Below, piece by piece: positions 16,058 through 26,353 of a stretch of DNA of 64,000 nt. Within the stretch, counting starts at the first letter, position 1. Every line of letters begins with the position of its first letter. This DNA is from Lutibacter oricola (GTDB lineage Bacteria; Bacteroidota; Bacteroidia; Flavobacteriales; Flavobacteriaceae), in contig NZ_FNNJ01000001.1 of NCBI RefSeq assembly GCF_900106565.1, positions 992,001 to 1,056,000 on the forward strand, read 5' to 3'. The position numbers and the translations under genes are program-made. Under the pieces are notes generated by a model that saw only the letters and a list, made by a program, of their open reading frames with translations, was not told the origin of the DNA and did not search any database.

Positions 16058-19000
16058 ATGCTAAATAAAAGCATTAAATTTTTAATAGAAAATAAACTGG
16101 TAGCAGTATTATTACTAGCACTGTTTATAGGTTGGGGTATCGTAAATGCACCCTTTAATTGGAATACAGGATTTCTTCCTAGCGATCCTGTAGCAGTAGA
16201 TGCAATTCCCGATATTGGTGAAAACCAACAAATAGTATTTACAAAATGGGACGGTCGTTCACCACAAGATATTGAAGACCAAATAACCTATCCATTAACA
16301 ACATCATTACTTGGTATTCCAGGGGTAAAAACCATTCGTAGCTCATCTATGTTTGGCTTTTCAAGTATCTATATCATTTTTGAAGAAGATATTGAGTTTT
16401 ATTGGAGTCGTAGTAGAATCCTTGAAAAATTAAATTCCTTACCAAGTAATTTATTGCCAGATGGTGTTAACCCTTCATTAGGTCCAGATGCCACAGGATT
16501 AGGGCAAATCTATTGGTATACATTAGAAGGAAGAGATGAAAACGGAAATGTAACTGGTGGTTGGGATTTACACGAATTACGTAGTATTCAAGATTACTAT
16601 GTGAAGTATGCGTTATCTTCTGCAAGCGGTGTTTCTGAAGTAGCGTCAATTGGTGGCTATGTACAAGAATATCAAGTAGATGTAAATCCAGAATTAATGC
16701 GTCAATACAATATTGGTTTACATCAAATTGTAAAAGCAGTAAAAGAAAGTAACAGAGATATTGGAGCGCAAACTTTAGAAATTAACCAAGCCGAATATTT
16801 AGTTAGAGGTTTAGGCTATATTAAATCTATTGCCGATATAGAAAATGCCGTTGTAACTTCTGAAAATTTCACTTCAATAAAAATAAAAGATATTGGCAAA
16901 GTATCACTTGGTCCGGCAACACGAAGAGGGTTGTTAGACAAAGAAGGTGCTGAAGTAGTTGGTGGTGTGGTTGTAGCTCGTTATGGTGCAAACCCTATGG
17001 AAGTTATCAATAATGTAAAAGCCAAAATTGAAGAACTTAAAGGAGGCTTACCTACTAAAGAATTAGCTGATGGAACAGTTTCTCAATTAACATTGGTTCC
17101 CTTTTATGATAGAACAGAACTTATTGAAGAAACCTTACACACTTTAAACGAAGCATTAACACTAGAAATATTAATTACAATTTTAGTAATTATTGTAATG
17201 GTCTTCAATTTAAGAGCATCCATATTAATTTCAGGTTTATTACCAGTAGCTGTATTAATGGTATTTATTACAATGAAACTCTTCAATGTAGATGCAAATA
17301 TTGTTGCGCTTTCGGGAATTGCAATTGCTATTGGAACTATGGTCGATGTTGGAGTAATTCTCGCTGAAAATATGATTCGGCATTTAGATGAAGAAAAACT
17401 ACGTTTAAATGAAGATGGCACACCACTAACAACAAATGAAATTGTATACAATGCCACTGCAGAAGTTTCAGGAGCAATATTAACAGCAGTTCTAACTACA
17501 ATTATCAGTTTTGTTCCAGTATTTACAATGATTGGTGCTGAAGGTAAATTATTTAGACCTTTAGCTTTTACAAAAACAATGGCACTTTCAGCATCGTTAG
17601 TAATCGCGTTATTTTTAATACCTCCTTTTGCGGCCTTTTTATTCAGAAAAACGGTATTAAAAAAGACAGTAAGTTATTTTATAAATATTGCCCTAATTAT
17701 TGCAGGAATTTCAGCTATAATTTTGGGTTATTGGCTTGGAATCATTTTAATTGCTTTTGGAGTTACAGGGATCTTAAATTTAAAAGGAAAACTTGAACCA
17801 AAAAATGTTAATTTAATCAACATAATAATTGCGGCTGCATCAGTAGTGCTTTTATTAACTGAATATTGGAGACCTTTAGGTGTTGAAAGAAGTATTCTTA
17901 TAAACTTACTATTTGTAGCAATTATTTGCTTTGGAATATTAGGTATATTCTCTGTTTTAAGAAAGTATTATGCGCAAATTTTAAAATGGGCTTTAGCTAA
18001 TAAATTAGCATTCTTAATCATTCCAACTACAGTGCTTATTTCAGGTATTTATATAATGAATAACACTGGAAAAGAATTTATGCCTTCTCTTAATGAAGGT
18101 TCATTCTTACTAATGCCTACTTCAATGCCACATTCAGGTGTTGATGAAAACAAGAGAGTTTTACAACAGTTAGATATGGCAGTTGCTAGTATTCCAGAAA
18201 TTGAAACAGTTGTTGGTAAAGCAGGTAGAACAGAATCAGCATTAGATCCTGCACCATTATCTATGTACGAAAATATTATTCAGTACAAATCTGAATATAT
18301 GAAGAATGAAAAAGGTAAAAAACAACGATACAAAGTAAATGACAAAGGCTTATTTGAATTAAAAGATGGTCGATTAATTCATAACGAAAATATAGCTGTC
18401 AGTTCGAGCGCAGTCGAGAACAAAGCGATTATAAAATCAACTTTATTAAATGTCCAAAGCTCTCAATTAATTGAAGATAATGATGGTGAATTTTACAGAA
18501 ATTGGAGACCTGAAATTAAATCTCCTAATGATATTTGGAACGAAATTGTCAAAGTTACAAAGTTGCCTGGAGTAACATCAGCACCTAAATTACAACCTAT
18601 TGAAACTCGATTGGTAATGCTGCAAACAGGTATGCGCGCACCAATGGGAATTAAAGTAAAAGGACAAGATTTAAAACAAATTGAAGCTTTTGGCTTGGAA
18701 TTAGAAGCTATCTTAAAACAAACTGAAGGTGTAAAAGAACAAGCCGTTTTTGCAGACAGAATTGTTGGAAAGCCTTATTTACTTATTGATATTAACAGAG
18801 AAAAAATTGCACGTTATGGTATTTCTATAGAAAATGTTCAAGAAATACTTAAAGTTGCAATTGGCGGTATGCCAATAACACAAACAGTTGAAGGAAGAGA
18901 GCGTTATTCCGTAAGGGTGCGTTATCCAAGAGAGTTAAGAGCAAACCCAACAGATTTAGAACAAATTTATGTTCCTGTAGAAAAAGGAAGTCCAGTTCCT

Positions 19001-19816
19001 TTAAGCGAATTGGCAACCATTCGCTATGAACAAGGTCCCCAAGTTATTAAAAGTGAAGATACTTTTTTAGTGGGTTATGTACTGTTTGATAAGTTAGATG
19101 GTTTTGCTGAAGTAGATGTTGTTGAAAATGCACAAGCCTTATTTCAACAAAAAATAGCATCGGGTGAATTAATAGTCCCTAAAGGAATTAGTTACAAGTT
19201 TACCGGAACTTATGAAAATCAAATTAGAGCTGAAAAAACACTAGCTGTGGTTGTACCATTAGCATTAGCCATTATCTTTTTGATATTGTATTTCCAGTTC
19301 AAATCAGTAACAACTTCTTTAATGGTATTTACAGGAATTACCGTAGCATTTGCAGGTGGTTTTATAATGATTTGGTTATATGGGCAAGACTGGTTTTTCA
19401 ATTTCAGTTTGTTTGGTGAAAATATGCGAGAGCTATTCAATATGAAAACCATCAATTTAAGTGTGGCAGTTTGGGTAGGTTTTATTGCACTATTTGGTAT
19501 TGCTACAGATGATGGTGTGGTAATGGCAACCTATTTAACACAAACTTTTGATAGAGACAAACCTACGAATAAACAAAGTATTAGAAGTTCTGCTTTAGCA
19601 GCTGCTGAAAAACGAATAAGACCTTGTTTAATGACAACAGTAACAACAATTTTAGCCTTGTTACCTATTTTAACTTCAACAGGAAAAGGTAGTGATATTA
19701 TGATGCCAATGGCAATTCCAATTTTTGGTGGAATGGTTATAGACATTACTTCATACTTTATAGTTCCTGTTTTGTATAGCTGGAGAGAAGAATTAAAACT
19801 TAAAAAAACAGCATAA
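16058..19816 (+). CDS. cusA: CusA-type Cu/Ag RND pump
   Basis: An HME-RND antiporter of about 1252 residues. The TM4 motif is AIAIGTMVDVGVILAEN with D430, the monovalent-cation (Cu/Ag) signature and distinct from the DFG type of the first pump. The periplasmic segment holds Met-rich stretches (LLMPTSMPHSG). Relative to CzcA it has an insertion around residues ~740-810, and a REP-like sequence lies in frame inside that insertion. An in-frame TTG exists at 16040, but ATG 16058 gives the conserved MLNKSIKFLIENK start. The stop overlaps the next start by one base. Confidence 0.93.
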   Translation: MLNKSIKFLIENKLVAVLLLALFIGWGIVNAPFNWNTGFLPSDPVAVDAIPDIGENQQIVFTKWDGRSPQDIEDQITYPLTTSLLGIPGVKTIRSSSMFGFSSIYIIFEEDIEFYWSRSRILEKLNSLPSNLLPDGVNPSLGPDATGLGQIYWYTLEGRDENGNVTGGWDLHELRSIQDYYVKYALSSASGVSEVASIGGYVQEYQVDVNPELMRQYNIGLHQIVKAVKESNRDIGAQTLEINQAEYLVRGLGYIKSIADIENAVVTSENFTSIKIKDIGKVSLGPATRRGLLDKEGAEVVGGVVVARYGANPMEVINNVKAKIEELKGGLPTKELADGTVSQLTLVPFYDRTELIEETLHTLNEALTLEILITILVIIVMVFNLRASILISGLLPVAVLMVFITMKLFNVDANIVALSGIAIAIGTMVDVGVILAENMIRHLDEEKLRLNEDGTPLTTNEIVYNATAEVSGAILTAVLTTIISFVPVFTMIGAEGKLFRPLAFTKTMALSASLVIALFLIPPFAAFLFRKTVLKKTVSYFINIALIIAGISAIILGYWLGIILIAFGVTGILNLKGKLEPKNVNLINIIIAAASVVLLLTEYWRPLGVERSILINLLFVAIICFGILGIFSVLRKYYAQILKWALANKLAFLIIPTTVLISGIYIMNNTGKEFMPSLNEGSFLLMPTSMPHSGVDENKRVLQQLDMAVASIPEIETVVGKAGRTESALDPAPLSMYENIIQYKSEYMKNEKGKKQRYKVNDKGLFELKDGRLIHNENIAVSSSAVENKAIIKSTLLNVQSSQLIEDNDGEFYRNWRPEIKSPNDIWNEIVKVTKLPGVTSAPKLQPIETRLVMLQTGMRAPMGIKVKGQDLKQIEAFGLELEAILKQTEGVKEQAVFADRIVGKPYLLIDINREKIARYGISIENVQEILKVAIGGMPITQTVEGRERYSVRVRYPRELRANPTDLEQIYVPVEKGSPVPLSELATIRYEQGPQVIKSEDTFLVGYVLFDKLDGFAEVDVVENAQALFQQKIASGELIVPKGISYKFTGTYENQIRAEKTLAVVVPLALAIIFLILYFQFKSVTTSLMVFTGITVAFAGGFIMIWLYGQDWFFNFSLFGENMRELFNMKTINLSVAVWVGFIALFGIATDDGVVMATYLTQTFDRDKPTNKQSIRSSALAAAEKRIRPCLMTTVTTILALLPILTSTGKGSDIMMPMAIPIFGGMVIDITSYFIVPVLYSWREELKLKKTA
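18398..18421. repeat. REP-like sequence embedded in the cusA reading frame
   Basis: A 24 bp GC-rich stretch beginning GTCAGTTCGAGCGC and ending AGTCGAGAAC stands out from AT-rich surroundings. From memory it matches a common flavobacterial intergenic repeat. It encodes VSSSAVEN in a non-conserved loop, keeps the frame, and so appears to be tolerated. Confidence 0.5.
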
Positions 19817-21042
19817 TGAAAAATCTAAAAACAGCCTTTATTTTAAGTGTATTACTTATCACAGTTAACACAAATGCACAACAATTAGAAACGCTCTTAA
19901 AAGAGGCATTTAATAACAGTCCTACAATTCAGAAGTTTGAATTGCAATATAAAATTAAAGCAGAAAAAGCGAACGAAGTAAATACACTTCCAAATACAGA
20001 ATTTGGGCTTGGATACTTTGTAAGTGAACCTGAAACAAGAACAGGAGCACAACGTTTTAAAATTTCAGCAAAACAAATGTTACCTTGGTTTGGCTCAATT
20101 ACCGCTCGTGAAAATTATGCCAATTCGTTAGCTGATGCTTCGTTTGAAGATATAGTTATTGCCAAACGAAAATTAATAGTAGCTGTATCACAATCCTATT
20201 ACAATTTATATGAAAATAAAGCAAAGCAACAGGTTTTGATTGAAAATATTGAACTATTAAAAAACTATGAAACAATGGCTTTAACTTCTGTTGAGGTAAA
20301 TAAAGCCTCGGCAGTAGATGTATTAAGGTTACAAATGCGACAAAATGAACTAGATAAATTAAAACAATTATTGCATCAGAAATATATTGCAGAACAAACA
20401 ACATTAAACAAGTTGTTGAATCGTGATAAAGCTATTGAAGTTCGTATTGAAAACAATCTTGAAATACCTGCTGATGATTCTTTTTTAAATACAAATAGTT
20501 TAGAGTTACATCCCGAATTATTAAAGTATGAAAAATTGTACAATGCGGTTGAAAAGTCAGAATTATTAAATCAAAAAGAAAGCAACCCTTTAATTGGTTT
20601 TGGATTAGACTATGTCAATGTAGAAGAAAGACCAGATATTACAATAAGCGATAATGGCAAAGATATTTTAATGCCAATGGTTTCAGTATCTATTCCAATA
20701 TTTAATAAGAAATACAAATCAAAAAGTAAGCAAAACAACTTGCAGCAGCTTGAAATAAAAAACGAAAAACAAGAGCGTTATAACAAATTACAATCTTTAC
20801 TTGATGCTGCTATTAATGAAAGAATTTCAGCAAAAATTAGTTACAATATTCAAGCTAAAAACTTAAAGCAAGCCGAAAATGCTGAAGATATTCTAATTAG
20901 CAATTATGAAACCGGAACTATTGATTTTAATGATGTTTTAGACATACAAGAGTTACAGCTAAAGTTTCAAATAAATCAAATAGAATCAGTTAAAAATTAT
21001 TACAATCAAAGTACAATCATCAATTATTTAATTTCAAATTAA
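19816..21042 (+). CDS. cusC: TolC-family outer-membrane factor of the copper module
   Basis: A 408-residue outer-membrane efflux protein with a cleavable signal (MKNLKTAFILSVLLITVNTNAQQ) and two OEP repeats of long alpha-helices. Ends in LKFQINQIESVKNYYNQS, a typical terminal helix. It forms the exit duct for the CusA/CusB pump. It overlaps cusA by one base (ATG within TAATG), so translation is coupled. Unlike the first module, here the TolC partner is a separate gene. Confidence 0.9.
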   Translation: MKNLKTAFILSVLLITVNTNAQQLETLLKEAFNNSPTIQKFELQYKIKAEKANEVNTLPNTEFGLGYFVSEPETRTGAQRFKISAKQMLPWFGSITARENYANSLADASFEDIVIAKRKLIVAVSQSYYNLYENKAKQQVLIENIELLKNYETMALTSVEVNKASAVDVLRLQMRQNELDKLKQLLHQKYIAEQTTLNKLLNRDKAIEVRIENNLEIPADDSFLNTNSLELHPELLKYEKLYNAVEKSELLNQKESNPLIGFGLDYVNVEERPDITISDNGKDILMPMVSVSIPIFNKKYKSKSKQNNLQQLEIKNEKQERYNKLQSLLDAAINERISAKISYNIQAKNLKQAENAEDILISNYETGTIDFNDVLDIQELQLKFQINQIESVKNYYNQSTIINYLISN

Positions 21043-21052
21043 AACTTAAAAA

Positions 21053-21415
21053 ATGAAACATATAAAATCAATACTAATAATCATATTCATATTTACAATC
21101 AACATAACATTTGCTCAATTAAAAACAGAAGAGTTTAAGGTTGAAGGTAAATGTGAAATGTGCAAAAACAGAATAGAAAAAGCAGCCAAATCAGTTAAAG
21201 GTATAAAAACAGCTAATTGGAATGTTGAAAGCAAAATGTTGAAAATTACATTTGATCTAAAAGAAAGTAGTGCCTACGAAGTAGAGCAAGCAGTTGCAAA
21301 AGTTGGACACAGCACAAAATATGTAAGTGCTTCTAAAAAAGCTTATAATTCACTACCTAGTTGTTGTAAATACGAATTGACAGATGCAAAAAAAGGATGT
21401 AATCATTGTAATTAA
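21053..21415 (+). CDS. Secreted HMA-domain metallochaperone-like protein
   Basis: A 120-residue protein with an N-terminal signal (IKSILIIIFIFTINITFAQ) and one heavy-metal-associated domain carrying CEMCKNRIEKA, the CxxC metal-binding loop. The C-terminus adds more Cys residues (PSCCKYELTDAKKGCNHCN). It probably carries copper in the periplasm. It is 10 bp from both neighbours, between the outer-membrane factor and the Cu ATPase, so is part of the same operon. Confidence 0.88.
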   Translation: MKHIKSILIIIFIFTINITFAQLKTEEFKVEGKCEMCKNRIEKAAKSVKGIKTANWNVESKMLKITFDLKESSAYEVEQAVAKVGHSTKYVSASKKAYNSLPSCCKYELTDAKKGCNHCN

Positions 21416-21424
21416 TTAATCGTT

Positions 21425-23917
21425 ATGAAACACACATTTCACATACACGGTATGACTTGCAACGGTTGTCGCAGTCACGTAGAAGAAACACTTTCTAAAG
21501 TAAAAGGTGTTTCAAAAGCAACAGTTGATTTAGAAAAAGCTGAAGCTACAATTGAAATGGAATCACATATTCCGTTAAAAACATTTCAAGAAGCCTTAAA
21601 AAATGATGGTGGCAGGTATAGTATTCATAAACTAGGAGTTCATATACCTATAAAAATAAAAGAAAAAGAACTTCAGAAAGGAGAAGGAAGTGGTACTTAC
21701 TATTGTCCAATGCATTGTGAGGGAGATAAAGTTTATAACAAAGTTGGTGATTGCCCAGTATGCGGTATGGATTTAATCGAAGAGAAAAAAATGGTTTCTT
21801 CAAATATTCAGTTTACCTGCCCAATGCATCCAGAAATCATAAAAGACGAACCTGGATCTTGTCCAATTTGCGGTATGGATTTGATTCCATTAGAAGCGGA
21901 TGTATCTGAAGAAGATAAGACTTATAAAAAGCTGCTAAATAAGTTTTGGATTGCTGTTTTATTTACAGCTCCAATTTTTTTAATAGCTATGTCTGAAATG
22001 TTAGAAAATAATCCATTGTATACAGTTTTAGAACAAAAACAATGGAATTGGATTCAATTCATATTATCAATTCCAGTAGTTTTTTATGCTACTTGGATGT
22101 TTTTTAAACGTGCTTGGACATCAATAAAAACATTGAACCTAAATATGTTTACCCTAATTGGAATAGGTTCTGGAATAGCGTGGATTTTTAGTGTTTTTGC
22201 AATGATATTTCCTAATGTTTTACCTGAAGATTTTAAAACTTCAGAAGGAAACGTATTTGTATACTTTGAAGCAACTACAGTTATTTTAACATTAGTATTA
22301 CTAGGGCAATTGTTAGAAGCAAAAGCGCATAGCCAAACAAGTGGAGCAATAAAGGAATTATTAAAATTAGTTCCTTCCACTGCAACATTAGTAATTGATG
22401 GAATTGATAAAGTAATAGCTATTGATAAAATTGAAAAGGGTAATTTATTACGAGTTAAACCAGGTGAAAAAATCCCTGTTGATGGTAGTATTATTGAAGG
22501 CCATAGTAGTATTGATGAATCTATGATAACAGGAGAACCTATTCCTGTAGATAAAAATGTAGATGACAAAGTAAGTTCAGGTACAATCAACGGTACAAAG
22601 TCGTTTATAATGAAAGCTGAAAAAGTCGGTTCAGAGACCTTACTTTCTCAAATCATTCATATGGTAAATAACGCAAGTCGTTCTAAAGCACCTATTCAAA
22701 AGTTAGCTGATAGAATATCAAAATACTTTGTTCCAATAGTAATGATTGTTTCAGTAATAACATTTATCATTTGGGCTGTATTTGGTCCCGAACCTGCTTA
22801 TGTTTTTGCATTTGTAAATGCAATAGCTGTATTAATTATTGCGTGTCCTTGTGCATTAGGATTGGCTACGCCAATGTCTGTAATGGTAGGTGTTGGTAGA
22901 GGTGCTCAATCTGGTGTATTGATTAAAAATGCGGAAGCATTAGAGAAAATGAATAAAGTAGATACACTTATTGTTGACAAGACAGGCACGATTACAGAAG
23001 GAAAACCATCAGTTGAAAAGGTAATAGCAACAGACTCTATAGATGAATCTATTTTAGTACAATACATAACATCTTTAAACCAATATAGCGAGCATCCGTT
23101 AGCAGCAGCAATCGTAAACTATGGTAAATCAAAAAACAGTTCAATTACTAAAGTAAGTGATTTTGAAGCTGTGGCAGGAAAAGGAGTTATAGGTAAAGTC
23201 GAAAATAAAAATATTGCTTTAGGTAATGATAATTTATTAAAGCAATACACAATTACTATTTCTGAAAGTTTATCGAATAAAGTTATAGTAGAACAAGAGC
23301 AAGGTAAAACAGTTTCATACATAGCAATAGATAATAAAGCAGTAGGATATGTCACAATTTTCGATGCTATTAAAACTACAAGTCAAAATGCTATTAAAGA
23401 ATTACAAAATAATGGCGTTGACGTAATAATGCTAACAGGTGACAATAAGAATACTGCAAAATCTGTAGCTAAACAACTAAACCTAAAACACTTTAAAGCA
23501 GAATGTCTTCCACAAGACAAATTAAATGAAATAAAAATGCTTCAAAATAAAGGGAAAATAGTTGCAATGGCAGGAGATGGTATTAATGATGCACCTGCTT
23601 TAGCACAATCTGATGTTGGAATTGCAATGGGTACAGGTACTGATGTTGCTATTGAAAGTGCATCAATAACATTAGTAAAAGGCGATTTACAAGGTATTGT
23701 AAAAGCTAAAAAATTAAGTCACGCTGTTGTAAAAAATATAAAACAGAACCTGTTTTTTGCATTTATATATAATGTTATAGGTGTTCCTATTGCAGCAGGT
23801 ATTTTATATCCATTTTTTGGATTATTACTATCACCAATGATTGCAGCTTTAGCTATGAGTTTTAGCTCGGTCTCGGTAATTGTAAACGCATTAAGATTAA
23901 GAAATATTAAAATTTAA
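21425..23917 (+). CDS. copA: Copper-translocating P1B-type ATPase with extra metal-binding domains
   Basis: An 830-residue copper-exporting ATPase. Domain order: HMA domain with GMTCNGC (C12, C15); two heavy-metal-binding domains of the CPMH...CPVCGMDL type starting near C94 and C132; then the membrane/catalytic core with ACPCAL (C474-P475-C476), DKTGT at D518, and the GDGIND hinge motif. The last helix [13 protein letters not shown] has the MSxSS-like pattern of P1B-1 Cu/Ag pumps. It moves cytosolic copper to the periplasm for export by CusABC. It starts 10 bp after the HMA gene and ends 5 bp before cusB. Confidence 0.93.
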   Translation: MKHTFHIHGMTCNGCRSHVEETLSKVKGVSKATVDLEKAEATIEMESHIPLKTFQEALKNDGGRYSIHKLGVHIPIKIKEKELQKGEGSGTYYCPMHCEGDKVYNKVGDCPVCGMDLIEEKKMVSSNIQFTCPMHPEIIKDEPGSCPICGMDLIPLEADVSEEDKTYKKLLNKFWIAVLFTAPIFLIAMSEMLENNPLYTVLEQKQWNWIQFILSIPVVFYATWMFFKRAWTSIKTLNLNMFTLIGIGSGIAWIFSVFAMIFPNVLPEDFKTSEGNVFVYFEATTVILTLVLLGQLLEAKAHSQTSGAIKELLKLVPSTATLVIDGIDKVIAIDKIEKGNLLRVKPGEKIPVDGSIIEGHSSIDESMITGEPIPVDKNVDDKVSSGTINGTKSFIMKAEKVGSETLLSQIIHMVNNASRSKAPIQKLADRISKYFVPIVMIVSVITFIIWAVFGPEPAYVFAFVNAIAVLIIACPCALGLATPMSVMVGVGRGAQSGVLIKNAEALEKMNKVDTLIVDKTGTITEGKPSVEKVIATDSIDESILVQYITSLNQYSEHPLAAAIVNYGKSKNSSITKVSDFEAVAGKGVIGKVENKNIALGNDNLLKQYTITISESLSNKVIVEQEQGKTVSYIAIDNKAVGYVTIFDAIKTTSQNAIKELQNNGVDVIMLTGDNKNTAKSVAKQLNLKHFKAECLPQDKLNEIKMLQNKGKIVAMAGDGINDAPALAQSDVGIAMGTGTDVAIESASITLVKGDLQGIVKAKKLSHAVVKNIKQNLFFAFIYNVIGVPIAAGILYPFFGLLLSPMIAALAMSFSSVSVIVNALRLRNIKI

Positions 23918-23921
23918 AAAA

Positions 23922-25688
23922 ATGAAAAAATATATAATTTATATAGGCATATTAGCTGTTGGACTTCTTCTGGGAAAGTTCCTGTTCAATGATTCTTCAA
24001 AAAATAAAACAGAACATAATCATACTAGCACAACAGAAACAAATCAAATGTGGACGTGTTCAATGCATCCACAAATAATGCAACCAGAAGCAGGTGACTG
24101 TCCTATCTGTGGTATGGATTTAATTCCTGCCGAAGCAGGTGCTGATGGTTTGTCTGCAGATCAATTCAAGTTAACAAAAAATGCAATGGCATTAGCCAAC
24201 ATTCAAACAACAAAAGTTGGTAAGCATTTAGCTGAAGATAATGTGCTTAAATTATCTGGTAAAATTGCAGTAAACGAAGAAGTTAATTCAATTCAAGTCA
24301 GTTATTTTTCTGGAAGAATTGAAAAACTAAATGTAAATTTTACTGGTGAAGAAATTCGTAAAGGACAATTATTAGCAACTATCTATTCACCTGAATTATA
24401 TGCTGCTCAACAAGAATTATTAACTGCAATTTCATTAAAAGAATCTCAACCAGAATTGTACAATGCCGTTCGTAACAAATTAAAATTCTGGAAACTATCA
24501 GATAATCAAATAAACCAAATTGAAGCCTCTGGAAAAGCAAAAGAATTTTTCCCTGTGTATGCAACAGTTTCAGGTACCGTATCTGAAAAATTGGTTGAAC
24601 AAGGTTCAGCAATAAAACAAGGACAACCTTTGCTGAAAATATCAAACTTAAGTACAGTTTGGGCAAATTTCGATGTGTATGAAAACCAGATAGGCTTATT
24701 TAAAATAGGTGAAGAAATTACGATAACTTCTAACGCATACCCTAATAAAGAGTTTAAAGGAAAAGTAAGTTTTATTGACCCCGTTTTAAATACTAAAACC
24801 CGTACGGTAACTTTAAGAGTTGTATTAAAAAATAAAAACAATGAATTTAAGCCAGGAATGTTTGTTGAAGGTAAAGTAAATAATGCCACATCAAATACAA
24901 ATGATATACTAATGATACCTGCATCGGCAGTTCTTTGGACTGGTGAAAGGTCTATAGTTTATGTAAAAACCAATCCTAACGAACCTGTTTTTGAAATGAA
25001 AGAAATTGTTTTAGGGAACCAAATTGGAACAAATTATCAAGTTTTAAAAGGTCTAAATAATGGTGATGAAATAGTATCAAATGGTACGTTTACCATAGAT
25101 GCTGCTGCCCAACTACAAGGTAAAAAAAGTATGATGAATAAAACTGGCGGAACTACAATGACAGGTCACGAAGGGCATCTTGGTATGGAAAATAACATTT
25201 CAGATGCTACAGAACATTATGAAATTAATAAACGATTAGAAGCTCCAAAAGAATTTCAAAATCAATTAAAAACAGTGTATGAGAACTATATCATTCTTAA
25301 AGATGCATTGGTAGAAGACAATTCAAAAGAAGCTACAAACAGTGCCAAAAAGTTAATTTCAAGCATTCATAAAATAAATATGAAATTACTAAAAGGCGAA
25401 GCACATAAGCATTGGATGACTGTAGAAAAAGAAATTAAATCTTCAACAATCGCTATTTCAAATACTGATGATATAAAAGTTCAAAGAGACCATTTTAAGC
25501 ATTTATCTTCTCATTTAACCAAGGCAATTCAACTATTTGGAATCAACGAAATAGTATATGTAGAATTTTGTCCAATGGCAGATAACAATAACGGTGCATA
25601 TTGGTTAAGCAAAGAAGAAAAAGTTCTTAACCCTTATTTTGGAGATGCAATGCTTAAATGTGGTGAAGTAAAACAAGTAATAGAATAA
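23922..25688 (+). CDS. cusB: RND periplasmic adaptor CusB with metal-binding and DUF3347 domains
   Basis: A 588-residue adaptor. An N-terminal membrane anchor (YIGILAVGLLLGKFLF) is followed by a His-rich stretch and one CSMHPQI...CPICGMDL metal-binding domain (~47-68). The adaptor body (hairpin, lipoyl, beta-barrel) spans ~70-405. The C-terminal ~130 residues (from ~450, ending FGDAMLKCGEVKQV) form a DUF3347 domain found on Bacteroidota adaptors and thought to bind copper. Same operon as copA, 5 bp spacing. The protein is long for a CusB because of both extra domains. Confidence 0.9.
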   Translation: MKKYIIYIGILAVGLLLGKFLFNDSSKNKTEHNHTSTTETNQMWTCSMHPQIMQPEAGDCPICGMDLIPAEAGADGLSADQFKLTKNAMALANIQTTKVGKHLAEDNVLKLSGKIAVNEEVNSIQVSYFSGRIEKLNVNFTGEEIRKGQLLATIYSPELYAAQQELLTAISLKESQPELYNAVRNKLKFWKLSDNQINQIEASGKAKEFFPVYATVSGTVSEKLVEQGSAIKQGQPLLKISNLSTVWANFDVYENQIGLFKIGEEITITSNAYPNKEFKGKVSFIDPVLNTKTRTVTLRVVLKNKNNEFKPGMFVEGKVNNATSNTNDILMIPASAVLWTGERSIVYVKTNPNEPVFEMKEIVLGNQIGTNYQVLKGLNNGDEIVSNGTFTIDAAAQLQGKKSMMNKTGGTTMTGHEGHLGMENNISDATEHYEINKRLEAPKEFQNQLKTVYENYIILKDALVEDNSKEATNSAKKLISSIHKINMKLLKGEAHKHWMTVEKEIKSSTIAISNTDDIKVQRDHFKHLSSHLTKAIQLFGINEIVYVEFCPMADNNNGAYWLSKEEKVLNPYFGDAMLKCGEVKQVIE

Positions 25689-25724
25689 ATTAAAACAATT
25701 ATTAATATTTTAAATTTTAAAACA

Positions 25725-25988
25725 ATGAAAAAAGTAATTTTAAGTATAACTGTAGTAGCTTTATTCGTAGCTACAAGCTGCAAAACAGAAACAAAAAAAG
25801 ATAAAGAGCCTGTAAAAACAGAAGCCAAAAAAGAAATGGCAATGGAAGTTTACCAATGTCCTATGGATTGTGAAAAAGGCAAAACATACGATGAGAAAGG
25901 AAATTGTCCAGTTTGTAAAATGGATTTAAAAAAGGTAGAGAAACACGCTAAACATAATGATGAAGATCATTCAGGTCATAATCATTAG
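25725..25988 (+). CDS. Small metal-binding lipoprotein
   Basis: An 87-residue lipoprotein: signal peptide with lipobox ATSCK, a lysine-rich linker, then a YQCPMDCEKGKTYDEKGNCP domain continuing VCKMDLKK, and a His-rich tail (HAKHNDEDHSGHNH). The domain is the same CPM...CPxCxMDL type found twice in CopA and once in CusB of this operon. It likely buffers or delivers copper in the periplasm. Last gene of the module and followed 9 bp later by a terminator. Confidence 0.85.
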   Translation: MKKVILSITVVALFVATSCKTETKKDKEPVKTEAKKEMAMEVYQCPMDCEKGKTYDEKGNCPVCKMDLKKVEKHAKHNDEDHSGHNH

Positions 25989-25996
25989 AAACTATA

Positions 25997-26025
25997 AAAA
26001 GAGTCCTCAAAAGGGGCTCTTTTTC
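25997..26025 (+). terminator. Rho-independent terminator of the copper operon
   Basis: AAAAAGAGTCC and GGGGCTCTTTTT form the stem, ending in a T run. It closes the operon that begins at 15536. Confidence 0.85.
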
Positions 26026-26072
26026 ATAAAATAATAAACACCCCATCTACAGCAGTATTTTTTTAATCTTTA

Positions 26073-26102
26073 CGTCATTCTGAACTTGTTTTGAATCTCA
26101 TC
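26073..26102. repeat. REP-like palindrome, family A
   Basis: CGTCATTCTGAACTTG-type element with one arm mutated (TTTTGAAT in place of TTCAGAAT), 220 bp before a better copy. Confidence 0.65.
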
Positions 26103-26324
26103 TTTAAAAGTTAGTCAAGTTCACAACAAACCAAAAATACAGCTTCCAATTCCGCACAGTAAGAGCTTGAAAAAAGCACTTACTTTTTGCCTTTGCGCTT
26201 TTCAAATCCGTTTCCATAAGTAACAATAGAACAAAATAGAAACATTCGTGCAGGTAATAAGGTGTTCGCAATACGCACCATTTTGTTACATAAAATATAT
26301 CTGCAAGGTAAATCCAGAAAAGTA

Positions 26325-26353
26325 CGTCATTCTGAACTTGTTTCAGAATCTCA
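26325..26353. repeat. REP-like palindrome, family A
   Basis: CGTCATTCTGAACTTGTTTC then AGAATCTCA. Arms ATTCTGAA/TTCAGAAT are intact. Confidence 0.75.
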
